A DNA stretch of 64,000 nucleotides from Coptis chinensis (Eukaryota > Streptophyta > Magnoliopsida > Ranunculales > Ranunculaceae). The notes beneath the pieces were generated by a model. The model saw only the letters and a program-made list of their open reading frames with translations, searched no databases and was not told where the DNA came from. The stretch covers positions 12,858,501-12,922,500 of the forward strand of contig CM027377.1 in the NCBI GenBank assembly GCA_015680905.1, in the 5' to 3' direction. This document shows positions 23,706 through 34,559 of this stretch, in pieces. A program made the position numbers and the translations under genes. Within the stretch, counting starts at the first letter, position 1; each line of letters starts with the position of its first letter.

Positions 23706-23869
23706 GACATGTTTCGTGAGAGGCTGAAAAAAAAACTATCTTCTTTTTCACGGCAAAGGTGCGGGCACGCCTTGGTCACGACCAATCTGAGCGCGTGTAC
23801 GCTCAGACCTCTTCACACGAACAATATATGTTTTTCTCTTTTTTCTTCATGTGAGGGATAACTCCAACA
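23706..23869 (-). repeat. Truncated 5' LTR of the copia element
   Basis: Only about 164 bp of LTR remain, matching 19810-20003 of the 3' LTR. The rest of the LTR and the primer-binding site are gone. The inner edge joins a stretch (about 23675-23706) also found outside the element at 24091-24123. Confidence 0.75.
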
Positions 23870-23874
23870 AGTAT

Positions 23875-25240
23875 GTTCTCCAAATGAAAGTGTGTTTACT
23901 TTTGTCTCTCTAATTTCATCCATTAGATTTTGTTTTCTAACTATAATTGTCTATGAGAGACAGGAGATTAAACTAGCCAAATGGAGCGAACAAATTCACC
24001 CTAACAAAAAAACAACAGGTTTATCCATTAGGATTTAGGGGATTGTTGAATTGTTATTACAATGTGTAGTCCTCGTTCTACATGATAACATATTAACATG
24101 GCTCCATCTAACAACCAAAACAGAGAAACTGTATGACATTCTCTAAACTACAAATATTCTTTTAACTATATAGTGGAGCAGACTTTGTCTTAAACGGATA
24201 TGATGGACATGTCGTATAATATTTTGAGTGGATTATATAGTGTGGATTATATGGTGTATTGCATAGTTTATATAGTCTCATCCGTTACACATAAATTAAA
24301 AAGTTGTTCAAGACATTATATATAAACTACCCGCCATCGTATATGAGAAAGTCTATATAGTAGTGTTTGTTTTGAAAATTGAATGACAATAAATTATTGC
24401 ATTAAAAGTTTTTTATTTTAATTTTTCTAAGGTTTAATAGGGGTTGGTGTCTTTTCATGTGTGACTTAACACTGGCAGATATGATAAAAGAATGTTGGAG
24501 TCTACAAATCCTACCCACAGATATGTTTAAACGTAGCGTGATGACCCTTTTTTTTTGGAGTCTTTCAGGCAAATGGTAACAAAATTTTGATTCTTCCTCC
24601 TTAATAATTGAACTTACAAGTTACAAATTTTCAATTGAAATCTAATCTCTGATTAAGTTACTCCCACCAATCTAATTTCACTCTACCATGTACGTATAGA
24701 CTAGAGTAGATGGTCAAGGTTAGTGAACGAGGTTAGTGGATGATAAATACGAAAATAACAGAAATAATTTCTACTCATGTTGGTGATGTTAAGACTTAAG
24801 AGAAAAACTAAGACAAAGGTTACGTTAAGCACATCAAATTACCGTGTTATCCTTCTTGATCAGATTTGTCTAAGAAACATAAAAGAGTTTGCTTTACAGT
24901 AGTTGCCAAGTCTTCAGCGTATTCCGCACTGCTGCAACCATCAACTATGGAAGGTCAACGACATCAACAGAACTGCACGAGTGTGTGATTGATGAAATCA
25001 CTAATTGAATAAATAAATAGAAGAATACACAATATACAAAAAAAATGAATAACTGATATTTAAAGGTTAAATAAAGCTTTATCCAAAGTTCTCTTATGTA
25101 GTGGTTGATTGGTTGGTCAAATATATTCAAATAGAAGAAGGGAAGGGTATGTCTTTCAGAGTTGTTGGCTTTCACCTTTTGGTTCATGGTCCCCCACCTC
25201 CTATCTAATGAAGCTAATTATTTTGAATAATGAAAGGATC
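23875..25240. other. Non-coding stretch, nothing recognised
   Basis: AT-rich sequence. Apart from the short copy (24091-24123) of sequence seen at the copia deletion junction, I find no gene or transposon end. Confidence 0.4.
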
Positions 25241-25242
25241 AT

Positions 25243-25475
25243 AGGAAAAGTGTTCCATTAGCATATATATTCCCAAACCATGGGACTAGCCGTATGAGCC
25301 CCAGGTGCTTGAACATGCCCGAAGAAGTACGGAGGCAGCACCACACCTGTCTAGCTGAGCGAGCATCCCCAGTAACCTGAGCTGCCCAAGGAAGCTCGGA
25401 CGTGAAACCTTTTAAAAGTGTGAAGCACTCTGAGCCAGTGACCAACTCAGCTAGGAGCTGCTGTCCTTAGCAAAA
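25243..25475 (-). mobile_element. tRNA-derived SINE
   Basis: On the minus strand there is a pol III A box, TAGCTGAGTTGG (25453-25442), matching TRGCNNAGYNGG, and 33 bp further a B-box-like GGTTTCACGTCC (25409-25398). This spacing fits plant SINEs. Beyond the head, the word CAGCTAGGAGCTGCTGT occurs twice (25447 and about 25484) around an A run. There is no cloverleaf, so it is not a tRNA gene. The tail end is approximate. Confidence 0.6.
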
Positions 25476-26527
25476 AAAAAAAACAGCTAGGAGCTGCTGT
25501 GCCTTTCCTTTTTAACCTTATGGTTTGGCTTGTTTATCCATCTAGTATTGTTCAATTCTCCAGAGCCCTGAAAGGAGTCCAATTAGGGGCGGTGCAAAAA
25601 TCCGCTTACCCGATAGAACCGACCGACTCGACTCAAACTGAGTCATATGAGTTGGTTATCTATTTAGTATCGGTTTGGTTCGGTTTTATAATTTGCAAAA
25701 CCGATTAGGTCGGTTCAGTTTTTGGTTTAAATTTGTAAAATCCGAAAATAACCGACCCTACCCACATCTACTATCACATCTCTCTATATTAAAACAGAGT
25801 CCACCTGAGGTGGCAATCACAATCCTAGGTGGCAATTTCTTATAACAGAGCTCTCCCACGTAGACTCATCTCTCCACTAAAACTCTGTAGCACTAAAACT
25901 CTGTAGATAGATAACATCACAATCTATTAAATATTATTAGAACAAATTCTATTAGCAATCCAATCCGTACGACAAATAGATAACAAATTCTATTAGCAAT
26001 CGAATTGTGCTGCTCATCTTCTATATATTAACAATAATTTGTTCATCTGCCCAAGTTATCTGCTGATCTATCCGCAACTTCGAGTCCACCCGAAAGTATT
26101 TGCCTTAATCTCAATTCTTTTGTTAAACTTGAAAATAAATAATGGAACACCCACCGTGTTTAATATATGCCACCGTGTTTAATAGATAAAAATAGTTGCT
26201 AACACCCACCATGTATATCAACATGGATAGCTTGGACTGGCAGTAACTTCACCATCAGTCGATAAGAGGTTCACCTTAACCTATACACACAACATTGGTC
26301 GATAAGTCATTAAGTTAGACACACATATATAATGAACAACCATGGTGTACAATTAAGAATCAAAGAACCAAAGTTTTGATAAGGGTCCTTTGTAGTCTTT
26401 CTAAGGAAAGTTGTTCCCAACATGATGGAATGCAACAAGACAACGAAACTAGCATAAGCACGAAAAGCACATAAAACTTAGATCTACAGGTAGACAACAA
26501 AATCACTACACATAGAACGTAAAACAT

Positions 26528-26910
26528 CTAACATTTTTTAAAGTGATTCAAATGTATATACCTGGAATCTCCAAGCTTCTGATTGTAATCTAACTTCGGC
26601 AACTTCAACAAAATAGCAAGATTCAAATTCTGATTAGGAGCAATAACATGCGATCCTACATATTTTTCAAGTTCAATATTCTCTTTATAATTCAAGCCAC
26701 ATGACACGCTTGGGCAAGACATGATGATGGAAATAATACTCTTGGTATAATCGGGTTAAGGTTATCCGATATGTGAATCGTTCTTCATCAAGGTAGTACA
26801 TTGTAACACCACCTATAACTAATCCCAATACTAGCAAACCAAACAACAAGAAACACACATAAGCTGACCAGAAAAATCCCCAACAAAACCTTACCACCAA
26901 CTTCAAAAAG
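26528..26910 (-). pseudogene. Captured seipin gene fragment
   Basis: Minus strand, two overlapping frames. The first gives LVVRFCWGFFWSAYVCFLLF and GLLVLGLVIGGVTMYYL, a membrane segment like the N-terminal hydrophobic region of plant seipins. After a frame shift comes DYTKSIISIIMSCPSVSCG, followed by a beta-strand-like stretch with LNLAILLKLPKLDYNQKLG, matching the seipin lumenal domain. Seipins are ER proteins for lipid droplet biogenesis. The piece is short, frame-broken and lies inside Helitron A opposite to its Rep gene, so it is best read as captured exonic sequence. Confidence 0.65.
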
Positions 26911-27299
26911 AAAACTTTAGTCCGTAAAAACTTTAGTCTGAAACCATACCTCGCAATGCGTCAACATATGCAATTAGATTGGGCACATTCAACATTGTAA
27001 GAATCCAGTAGCACTAATCATAGCGTCCTTGATTTGTTTCATTAGATTTCTTTTGGTACTTTCGAGAGCCATTGAAGTGAATATGAACAGTAAATAAAAT
27101 GGAGAGACTCGGGAAAAAGGCAAGAGTAAAAATAACCGGGTACTGCTGCTGCAAAATATTGTCTTTTGGGAGAAAGGGAAGTGAAGAGTTTGTTGAAGTC
27201 ATCTGAGACTTGATCACTAAAGCATACTTGAAACTCAGGGGTTTGAGGGCCAAGGCCTTGCGATTGAAATATGCATTATATGGCTTCTACTATGGTCTG

Positions 27300-27520
27300 T
27301 ATTGCAAGGAATGTATTATGTCCTACTGAACATCCCAAGTTTGCAATATAAATAATTGTGCCTGATGGAGAGGAAGAAGAAACATGAAGCTTCTCTCCAA
27401 TCGCTTCTCTTATCATTCCCTTGGCACCATCCATTGCCCCCTGTATTCCACTGAATACCCATGTAGGCCTTTACATATGCAGACGAACATCTTGCTCCAA
27501 CTGACTGCACATTAGTACAG
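27300..27520 (-). pseudogene. Possible second captured exon, unknown gene
   Basis: The minus strand contains a protein-like run, GIQGAMDGAKGMIREAIGEK followed by LHVSSSSPSGTIIYIANLG, in one open stretch. It does not belong to seipin as far as I can tell and I do not recognise the family. It may be another host fragment carried by Helitron A. Confidence 0.3.
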
Positions 27521-28209
27521 TCACATTAGTGCACAACGGGTATTCCACTTTGAAATGCTTGGGCTCTTCTAGCCTTCCTTCAAGGCTGCCTCACTGAGGT
27601 AGGCTTCGAAATCGGTGGAGGCTCGATGACCTTACGACATAGTTGATACCAAGCCCTAAAAGGGGGGTTTACTCTTTCTCCTCTTTCATCTCAATTCTTA
27701 CTTTGAGCCTGAAAATAAAGAATGGAACTGACTTACCTGTGAAAAAATAAAAAATGGAACAATATTAATCTCAATTTCATTTCTATCTTATTGAACTTTA
27801 ACCGTTTATTTCTGGTTCTTCTACGTCCATCCTGTATAATAGACGTCATGGATTAGATCAAGGAAGCTAATAAGTGTTTTTATTGTAGTCTGACCAATTA
27901 CCATACCCTTATTAATGGAAATAATAGTCCTAGAACTGAGTTAACTCCTAGAACTACGAGTCCTCGAACTAGAAATAAATAGATAGACCTATATCCTCAA
28001 TTACACTTGAATAAAAATTCCATTCCGAACCACCCCAACTCACATTGATTTTTTGTTCAAACAATTAGAGAATCCAAATTTGATTGTCACGTCATAAGAA
28101 AAAATTAAAGTAACTTCTGTAGATAAAGTTCCGGAGAAGAAAAAATCAACATGCACAAATTTTACAAACGAGACAAGGTAGGAAATGTAACAACCTGATT
28201 GGTTTGACA

Positions 28210-28807
28210 TAGGGGTGTCAAAATGGCCCTCAAACCCTTAGCCCGCCCGTCCCGACCCGGCCCATGGGCCGAAAAAGCCCTCAAAATGAGGCCCTCACAC
28301 AACACCCGCCCTCAAGCCTTTGAGGGGAGGGTATGGGCTTAGACTTCGAAACTTAAGCCCTCCCTTAAGCCCGGCCCTCATTAGGCCCTCAACATTTATT
28401 ACATATATTTTAATAAAAATTTTTACAATATATTTCATTTTAACATTAATATGCTAAAAATCACTTAAAAAAACGTTTCTCTATTAATTTTGCCAACCTT
28501 ATAATTTCATTATAATATTTTATGAAATGAATTTAACTTATCTTAATTGACTAATACAACTTTAACAAGTTTTTTTAGTAGTTTGAAGGTTTAATTGTGA
28601 AGTGCATTCGATTTTATCATTTTTAACTAATGTTTCTAAATTTATTTTGTAAATCAAATATATAACATAGTATCCGCCCTCACGTTTGGCCCTCAAGAAA
28701 GCCCTCTCGAGAGGGTTGAGGGGGGGCCTTTCACCCTTGAAGTAAATGAAGGTAGGGCTGGAAAAGCATGAGGGCTTCATTGTTTGAGGGTCTTAGTTTG
28801 ACACATA
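28210..28807. mobile_element. hAT-like MITE, copy 2 (nested in Helitron A)
   Basis: Starts TAGGGGTGTCAAAATGG and ends TTTGACACATA. The interior matches the 11.1-11.8 kb copy, including the GAGGCCCTCA words and the AT-rich core TTACATATATTTTAATAA. The right terminus has diverged and no sure target duplication is left. Confidence 0.65.
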
Positions 28808-29082
28808 GCCCGAGCTTCATAACATTTGGAAAGATTGGCGAAACCTACGTTTCATAACAAATCCACAAAGCTTCCTCCATCTCTCGAATGTTTCATCTGA
28901 TGAGTTTTCGTTGCTTATTCCTTATATATTAGATTGTGAGGCCTTCATAAGCTGATCTCCATTATTCATAGCACAATAACATTCATAGTAGCACGAGGAG
29001 TTAGCCATCCTGCAGAGAGCATGCCATATTAGTTTGTATATATTTATTTTATTGACTAATTTATTTTACAGTGCAGAACTAA

Positions 29083-30050
29083 ATGGATATCTCCAAAAAA
29101 CTGAAGGCAAAACAAGCACGCATCGAAAGAATGTTTAAGTTGAGAGCAAAGGGAAACCATACACACAGAAGAAGAATGCATAACACACCGAGACAAAACT
29201 CACCCGCTGGTCAAGCATTTGGTAATTCTTATCATATTCATTTATCTCAACAGCACAAGCACGTACAAGCACATGAACTAACATATCTTTATCTCAACAA
29301 CACAAGCACATGGATACTTTTCTTCATATCCATTATTTTTTCCGTACAATAGCAACGTGCAATCATCCCCCGTGATTTCATATTCACAATACCAATACTG
29401 TCCTTATGTTCAACATTCAACAACACAAGCACATGGATTCTTTCCTTCGTATCCATTATCTTTTCAGTACAATAGGAACGTGCAATCATCACCTATGATT
29501 TCACATTCACAATACCAGTACTTTCCTTATGTTCAACATTCACCAGGTAAAAAAAATTCATATTTATATTATATTTATATACGTTTATGAGAAGTTAATT
29601 ACATCATTATGTGTGCAGCAATTGGATATAACAATGTGCAGCCATCACATCCAATCTCACAATCATTATTCCAAAGAGACTCAATATGCAAATCTTTCTC
29701 AATATCAATCAGGTACAATATTGAAAATATGATAATATATTTATGAAATAAAACTTTTAGGATTCTTACTTTTCTCATCTATACGTCCAGATATTGGCTC
29801 TTGCAATACACAAAGGCCACAAGAGGTTTCGACTGTATACACAAATGCCACAACCTTGGCAAGCGATGATCATATGGAAATTGATTACGATACAATTGGT
29901 AATACCTTATTAATGTATTTCTTAGTGTATATCACAAAATCATTTGTTAACACCTTATTAATGCTACAGACGATGACAATTTTAGCAGACGAGATGTTTA
30001 CGGATCAACAGAACAATCAAGACAAAGTTGTCACCAATAGTAAGTTCTAA
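29083..30050 (+). pseudogene. Helitron protein 5' exons with low-complexity repeats
   Basis: An acceptor (TTTTACAG) at about 29070 leads to ATG at 29083: MDISKKLKAKQARIERMFKL RAKG-type basic helix, as at the start of some plant Helitron proteins. It continues as Ser/Gln/Tyr/Pro-rich sequence to 29546, where CCAG|GTAAAA forms a donor. Further short exon candidates lie at 29619-29713, 29790-29898 and 29970-30041, with acceptor/donor-like borders. Exon joins are inferred and not proven. Protein function is unknown beyond likely membership of the same transcript as the Rep-like piece downstream. Confidence 0.4.
29298..29546 (+). repeat. 123-bp in-frame tandem repeat (41-residue unit)
   Basis: Two adjacent copies of 123 bp, with traces of a third upstream. 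In the frame TTQAHGxFxSYPLxFxYN, each encodes a 41-residue Tyr/Gln/Ser/Pro-rich unit ending in SQYQYxPYVQHS. The length is an exact multiple of three and both copies are open, so the repeat arose within coding sequence. Confidence 0.75.
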
Positions 30051-30111
30051 TTGTATTATTGTTTTGCTAAATTAATTTATATTATTAACATGTGTGCATT
30101 TTCATTTTCAG

Positions 30112-31260
30112 GAAAATTCTCTACGCCGTGGAATTTCGGAGGACCTTCAAGTGTCTACTCTCACTGTGGTGCTATACTTTGGCATGAGGAGAGGAACACA
30201 AAATATAAGAGACCCAAGAATCCAAAGTTCACCATCTGTTGCCAACAAGGGAAGGTAAAATTGCCATTACTAAAAGAACCTCCGAGTTTTCTAAAGCAGC
30301 TCATGGACTACAATGGGAGACCTAGATCAAGAAAATTCAGAGAAAACATACGGTCATACAATACGATGTTTGCTATGACGTCTATGGGTGGAAAAATAGA
30401 CAAAGATATAAACAAAAAAGGTTGTGGACCCTATGTTTTCAAATTGACTGGGCAAAAGCATCATAAGATAGGTTCTTTACTGCCAATGTCAGGCCAGAAG
30501 CCAAGATTTGCTCAGTTATATATACATGACACAGAAAACGAAGTTCAACACCGAGTGGATTTTTTGAAAAGAAAAGAAAAGGAAGATCCGAAAAATATAG
30601 ATAAAGAAATTGTTGACGGATTGATAAAAATGTTCAATGTTGAGAATAATCTGATAAAATCTTTCAGAACAACAAGAGAAAGATTCCAAGAGTCTGATTT
30701 GATCCACGTGCGCTTGAGAATCATTAGAACATGAAACAAGGATGCAAGGAAGTACAACATACCAGAGGCAGGAAAAGTTGCTAGATTAATTGTTGGAGAC
30801 GGACATAAAAATAATAACGGTAGAGACGTAATTGTCCAGAAAAGATCAGAAGGCTTAAAAAGGATGAATGAGTTACAACCAAGCTTTATGGCTATGCAGT
30901 ATCCTATTCTTTTTCCATTTGGAGAAGACGGTTTCCATTTGCAGATTTTAAAAAATAATGTACATGGAGGTAAGCTGACAAAACACAATACATTAAGCAT
31001 TAGAGAATTCTATGCTTACAGGCTTCAACATTGAAAAAATGAAGGACGCATTAATCGATGAGAGGTGGACGCGTCTTTTGAGCCAGTTAGTTGTTGATGC
31101 AGAAACAAGCGTGGTGGAACTCCGCCTACGTTGGATACGTGATAACCATAAAAAGATCAGATCAGAATTGTACCAAGGTCTCCAAGATGCAGTTGTTGTC
31201 GGAGACAACACCAACTTCAGTTGGAAAAAGATTAGTTCTACCTTTTAGAGTAGACTGTAA
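30112..31260 (+). pseudogene. Helitron Rep/helicase N-terminal domain, truncated
   Basis: After an acceptor at 30110-30111 the frame reads GKFSTPWNFGGPSSVYSHCG, FTICCQQGKVKLPLLKEPPS, YNTMFAMTSMGGKID, GPYVFKLTGQKHHKIGSLLP and FAQLYIHDTENEVQHRVDF, the signature order of plant Helitron proteins. An in-frame TGA at 30732 interrupts it. Coding resumes with YNIPEAGKVARLIVGDGH, YPILFPFGEDGF and REFYAYRLQ, then shifts frame to LRWIRDNHKKIRSELYQGLQ and a VGKR-type end at about 31240. The HUH nuclease and the helicase that should follow are absent. It cannot support transposition. Family assignment is secure. Confidence 0.88.
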
Positions 31261-31465
31261 GATAAAAAAAAATAAAATAAAATAAATGTGGATAACTAGA
31301 AAAAGAATTTACAATTCTTCAATGCTTCCTTTCCAAATTTTGAGTATATTTATCATACTCAAAGTCGTAGCATTGCTTGATGAAATTATCAATAATGATC
31401 AACCAAACCAGAAATAGCAGTACTGCCAGAGTGCCAATGGCGAGTGTTTTTGAATTGTTGAATAG

Positions 31466-31505
31466 TAAATAAATATCGCTATGTGGAACTCACGATATTT
31501 ATTTA
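31466..31505. repeat. Hairpin 1 with perfect 13-bp stem
   Basis: TAAATAAATATCG (31466-31478) and CGATATTTATTTA (31493-31505) are exact reverse complements around a 14-nt loop, CTATGTGGAACTCA. A related hairpin follows 125 bp downstream. Confidence 0.8.
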
Positions 31506-31592
31506 ATATCGTGTACGTGTTTCTAATTAGTTGGAATTTGGATTACACGTACATGGAATTCACATACTAATTATTATCATTGTTGAATATTA

Positions 31593-31628
31593 AAGAAATA
31601 TCGCTATGTGGAACTCCCGATATTTCTT
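31593..31628. repeat. Hairpin 2 with perfect 11-bp stem
   Basis: AAGAAATATCG (31593-31603) pairs with CGATATTTCTT (31618-31628) around the loop CTATGTGGAACTCC. Relative to hairpin 1 the stem differs at one pair (T:A becomes G:C), changed on both arms, and the loop differs by one base. Confidence 0.8.
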
Positions 31629-31790
31629 GGCATATTACTTTAGCAAATATAATTAACAAATGTATTGGTAAATGCCATATCCGGAATATTGCATCGGCAC
31701 GATAGTAGATAACTATATATTATGCCAACATGTATATAAACTTATTCACAATTTAACATACTAATTATGTTTAATTTTTTGTGCAGCAAA

Positions 31791-32315
31791 ATGGATGATG
31801 ATAAAATATTTCCTATTTCAAGAAAAGCAATATTGAATCAGATACTAATGCATAACAAAATTTATACACCACTAGTTTACAAAACGGAAATTATAGGCGA
31901 TAGATTTGGATCTAATGTGACTATAGACGTTCCTATTTTACAAGGAATATTTAAAAAATATTGTGACGACTATGATAATTTTTCAACATTGCAAACATGT
32001 TATGGAACTCTAGAAGAAACACAAAATATAGCTGAAAATCAAACTGCAGAGGCTGCTCTCATATCACTTCGTGAATTGTACCAATTCGACGTCAGAGATT
32101 TCAACTTCAAAGAACTTAGCCATATACAACAACAACTTAAAGAAGCAAGGAGCAAAATCAATCATCTGCGTCAGATTCATGAAGAAGCTACAAACGAAAT
32201 CATACAACTTCAAGAAGCCAATGAACAGTTTCATGAAATAAATCAAGAACTGCATGTTGATATTATGCACGTTGGGCAAGAAAATAGAGAATATATTACG
32301 AACATCATTTGCTAA
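31791..32315 (+). CDS. Coiled-coil protein of Helitron A, unknown
   Basis: ATG at 31791 follows an acceptor-like TTTTTTGTGCAG. The 174-residue product starts MDDDKIFPISRKAILNQILM. It has a mixed region with GSNVTIDVPILQGIFKKYCD, then a heptad-like stretch (ELSHIQQQLKEARSKINHLR and EATNEIIQLQEANEQFHEIN). The frame stops at 32315, but the +1 frame continues directly as ANVDMTSDEVVKIINISDDD before a stop at about 32378. This could be a frameshifted C-terminus or a spliced end. It is the last gene before the Helitron 3' hairpin. I do not know the family; a captured host exon set or a Helitron accessory gene are both possible. Confidence 0.45.
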   Translation: MDDDKIFPISRKAILNQILMHNKIYTPLVYKTEIIGDRFGSNVTIDVPILQGIFKKYCDDYDNFSTLQTCYGTLEETQNIAENQTAEAALISLRELYQFDVRDFNFKELSHIQQQLKEARSKINHLRQIHEEATNEIIQLQEANEQFHEINQELHVDIMHVGQENREYITNIIC

Positions 32316-32863
32316 TGTTGACATGACGAGTGATGAAGTTGTTAAGATAATCAACATTAGTGATGATGATGATCAGTAGAATAAATTTTAATGGAACTAT
32401 TACTTATTTTAGGAGTAATAATTAGGTTATAGATTGTACCAAGTTTTAAGCTTATCAAGCACGCAAATATATGCTTAAATTTATTACATGTTTGTGATTT
32501 ATTACGCAATAATTTCTTAATTAGTTAAATTACATGATAATACACTTACTCCTATTACACAATGTTGGAAATGAAATTTCTCAATTAGTTAAATTACATG
32601 ATAATACCCTTACTCCTATTATACAATGCTGGAAATGAAAATTTCATAAAAGAACTCGGGCATATGCCCGGGTATAATACCTAGTCTATATACTAAAGCA
32701 GAGACCTTTAAAAGAGGATTTTCTCTCTCCTATATGGCACTCTAATATGAGAGTTAGCCTTTTCTCTATCCTATGTGGCAATATGAAAGATAGTATTTTC
32801 TAATAGTCTACAATTCCACGTACATGGAACCTATTTGGAGAGTTTGAGTGTATTTCTAATTCT

Positions 32864-33085
32864 TATATTTGGAGAGTTTGAGTGTATTTCCAATTCTTAT
32901 ATATTTGATCAAATAAAAAAAAATTGCTAAAAAATAAATGATTTGTAGAAAATAGTTTTCTATTACGAATCAAACACTTTTAGTGTTCCAATTCTTATAT
33001 ATTTGATCAAATAAAAAAAATTGCTAAAAAATAGGTGATTTGTAAAAACTAATTTCCTATTACAAATCATACAATTTTAGTGTCT
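32864..33085. repeat. ~100-bp tandem duplication near the Helitron B 5' end
   Basis: Two adjacent copies run from TTCCAATTCTTATATATTTG through GATCAAATAAAAAAA, an ATTGCTAAAAAATA stretch and a final TTTTAGTGT. A shorter duplicated piece, TTTGGAGAGTTTGAGTGTAT, lies just before them (about 32833 and 32868). Confidence 0.75.
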
Positions 33086-33259
33086 ATGATAAAGCATTGA
33101 CTTATTTCAAATATATCCTTAACACAGCATCAAAACATAGTTAAAAATAATTATACAAAAAATAACATCACAAAATATATAATAGAAAATGAAAATAATA
33201 ATAATAATAAGGGCAAAACAATAATGATAAATATTTTAAAATATGTATAATACTGAATA

Positions 33260-34170
33260 AAACTAACGTCAAAAAACAATTAACGGGAACCAAAACTGGA
33301 TGCAAATATATCGAACTAACCTCAAATAATATTTAACGAAAAATCGAAAACTGAATGCAAATGCAATCATTAAACAAATCTTAAAAAGTAATTAATAGAA
33401 AATCTAAATATGGATACAACTGCATTAAACTAACCTCAAATAATAATTAATGGAAAATCAAAACTTGGATACAAATACATCAAACTAATATCAAAAAATA
33501 ATTATCGAAAAATCGGAAACTGGATGCAAATGCATTGAGCTAACCCTCAAAAATTAAATTAACGAAAAATCGGAAACTATATGCAACTGCATTAAACTAA
33601 CCTCAAAGAAAAATTAATTATAAATTGGAAACATAATGCAAATGCGTGGAACTAATCTTAAAAAATAATTAACGAGAAATCGGAAACCGGATGCAATTGC
33701 ATTGAACTAATCTCAAAAAATACACTGGATGCAAAACCTCAAGAAATAATTAACGGGAAATCGGAAACTGGTTGCAAATTCATTGAACTAACCTCAAACA
33801 ATAATTAACAGGAAATCAGAAACTATATGCAAATGTAACTTTATCAAATAATAAACAAAAAATTGGATACTGGATGCAAATGCATTAAACTAATCTCACA
33901 TAATAATTAACGAAAAATCAGAAACTGAATGCAAATGCATTGAATTGACCTCAAAGAACAATTAACATGAAATTGGATGCAAATGTATTGAACTAACCGA
34001 AAAGAATAATTAACGAGAAATCAGAAACTGGATGCAACTGCATTGAACTGATCTCAAAAAATAAATAACAAGAATAGAAAATTGGATGCAACTGCATTGA
34101 ACTAACCTTAAAATATAAATAACGGAAAAATCGAAACTGTATGCAAATGCATTGAACTAACATCAAAATA
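33260..34170. repeat. ~55-bp minisatellite, block 1
   Basis: About sixteen units with the order AACTAACCTCAAA, AATAATTAACGGGAAATCGG, AAACTGGATGCAAATGCATT and GAACTAACC. Units differ by scattered substitutions and small indels, so the array is not recent. Confidence 0.85.
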
Positions 34171-34559
34171 TAGTTGGGTTATATGTTATGGGAATATCTC
34201 GATAAGTAAAGTTTTGCTTTTAAAATGATGTTTATATTATGTTTTTCCATATGATTGAGAACTCCTTGCTATTCGAGTAGCTTCAATATATATGAACTTC
34301 TTCTTATTAGGCAATCTCATAAAACTTCAATCAAACTTCTATTATTAAACAACAAAATGAAGTTGAAGGGTTTTATAAAAGGCGAGTTATGTTTTTTTTA
34401 ATGGAGAATGAGATTTTCACGTTATAAAAAATTTGGTTGAGTGATCAATATAATATCAATATATAATAGTTTTATATATTTACAAATATTTTTCAGAATA
34501 ATTAATATAACAGCACCCGTTCGTAGATAATCTTTGAAGATTTTATATAATGAGTCATG

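Larger units (their letters stand above)
19254..23869 (-). mobile_element. Ty1-copia LTR retrotransposon, non-autonomous
   Basis: The element reads on the minus strand. It is flanked by a 5-bp target duplication, AGTAT, at 19249-19253 and 23870-23874. The LTR ends are TGTTGG and CCAA[T]A, near-perfect inverted termini with one C-to-T change. Gag, integrase, reverse transcriptase and RNase H remnants follow in copia order (integrase before RT). A purine-rich tract (AGAAGGAGGAGA) lies just before the 3' LTR. The 5' LTR and the primer-binding region are largely deleted, and the coding region has stops and frame breaks, so it cannot move by itself. Confidence 0.88.
25783..32684 (+). mobile_element. 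Helitron A, 6.9 kb, gene-capturing
   Basis: The 5' end TCTATATTAAAACAGAGTCC is close to that of Helitron B (TCTATATACTAAAGCAGAG). The 3' end has the diagnostic hairpin CTCGGGCATATGCCCGGG, a short spacer and CTAG at 32681-32684, followed by T. Inside are a Helitron N-domain/Rep remnant on the plus strand, a captured seipin fragment on the minus strand, a nested hAT-like MITE and a coiled-coil ORF. The helicase half of RepHel is missing, so it is not autonomous now. The exact 5' base is uncertain by a few positions. Confidence 0.75.

Noticed and set aside
25398..25453. tRNA gene
   Set aside because: A and B boxes are present but no acceptor stem or cloverleaf can be drawn; a SINE fits. The same holds for 47,667-47,723.
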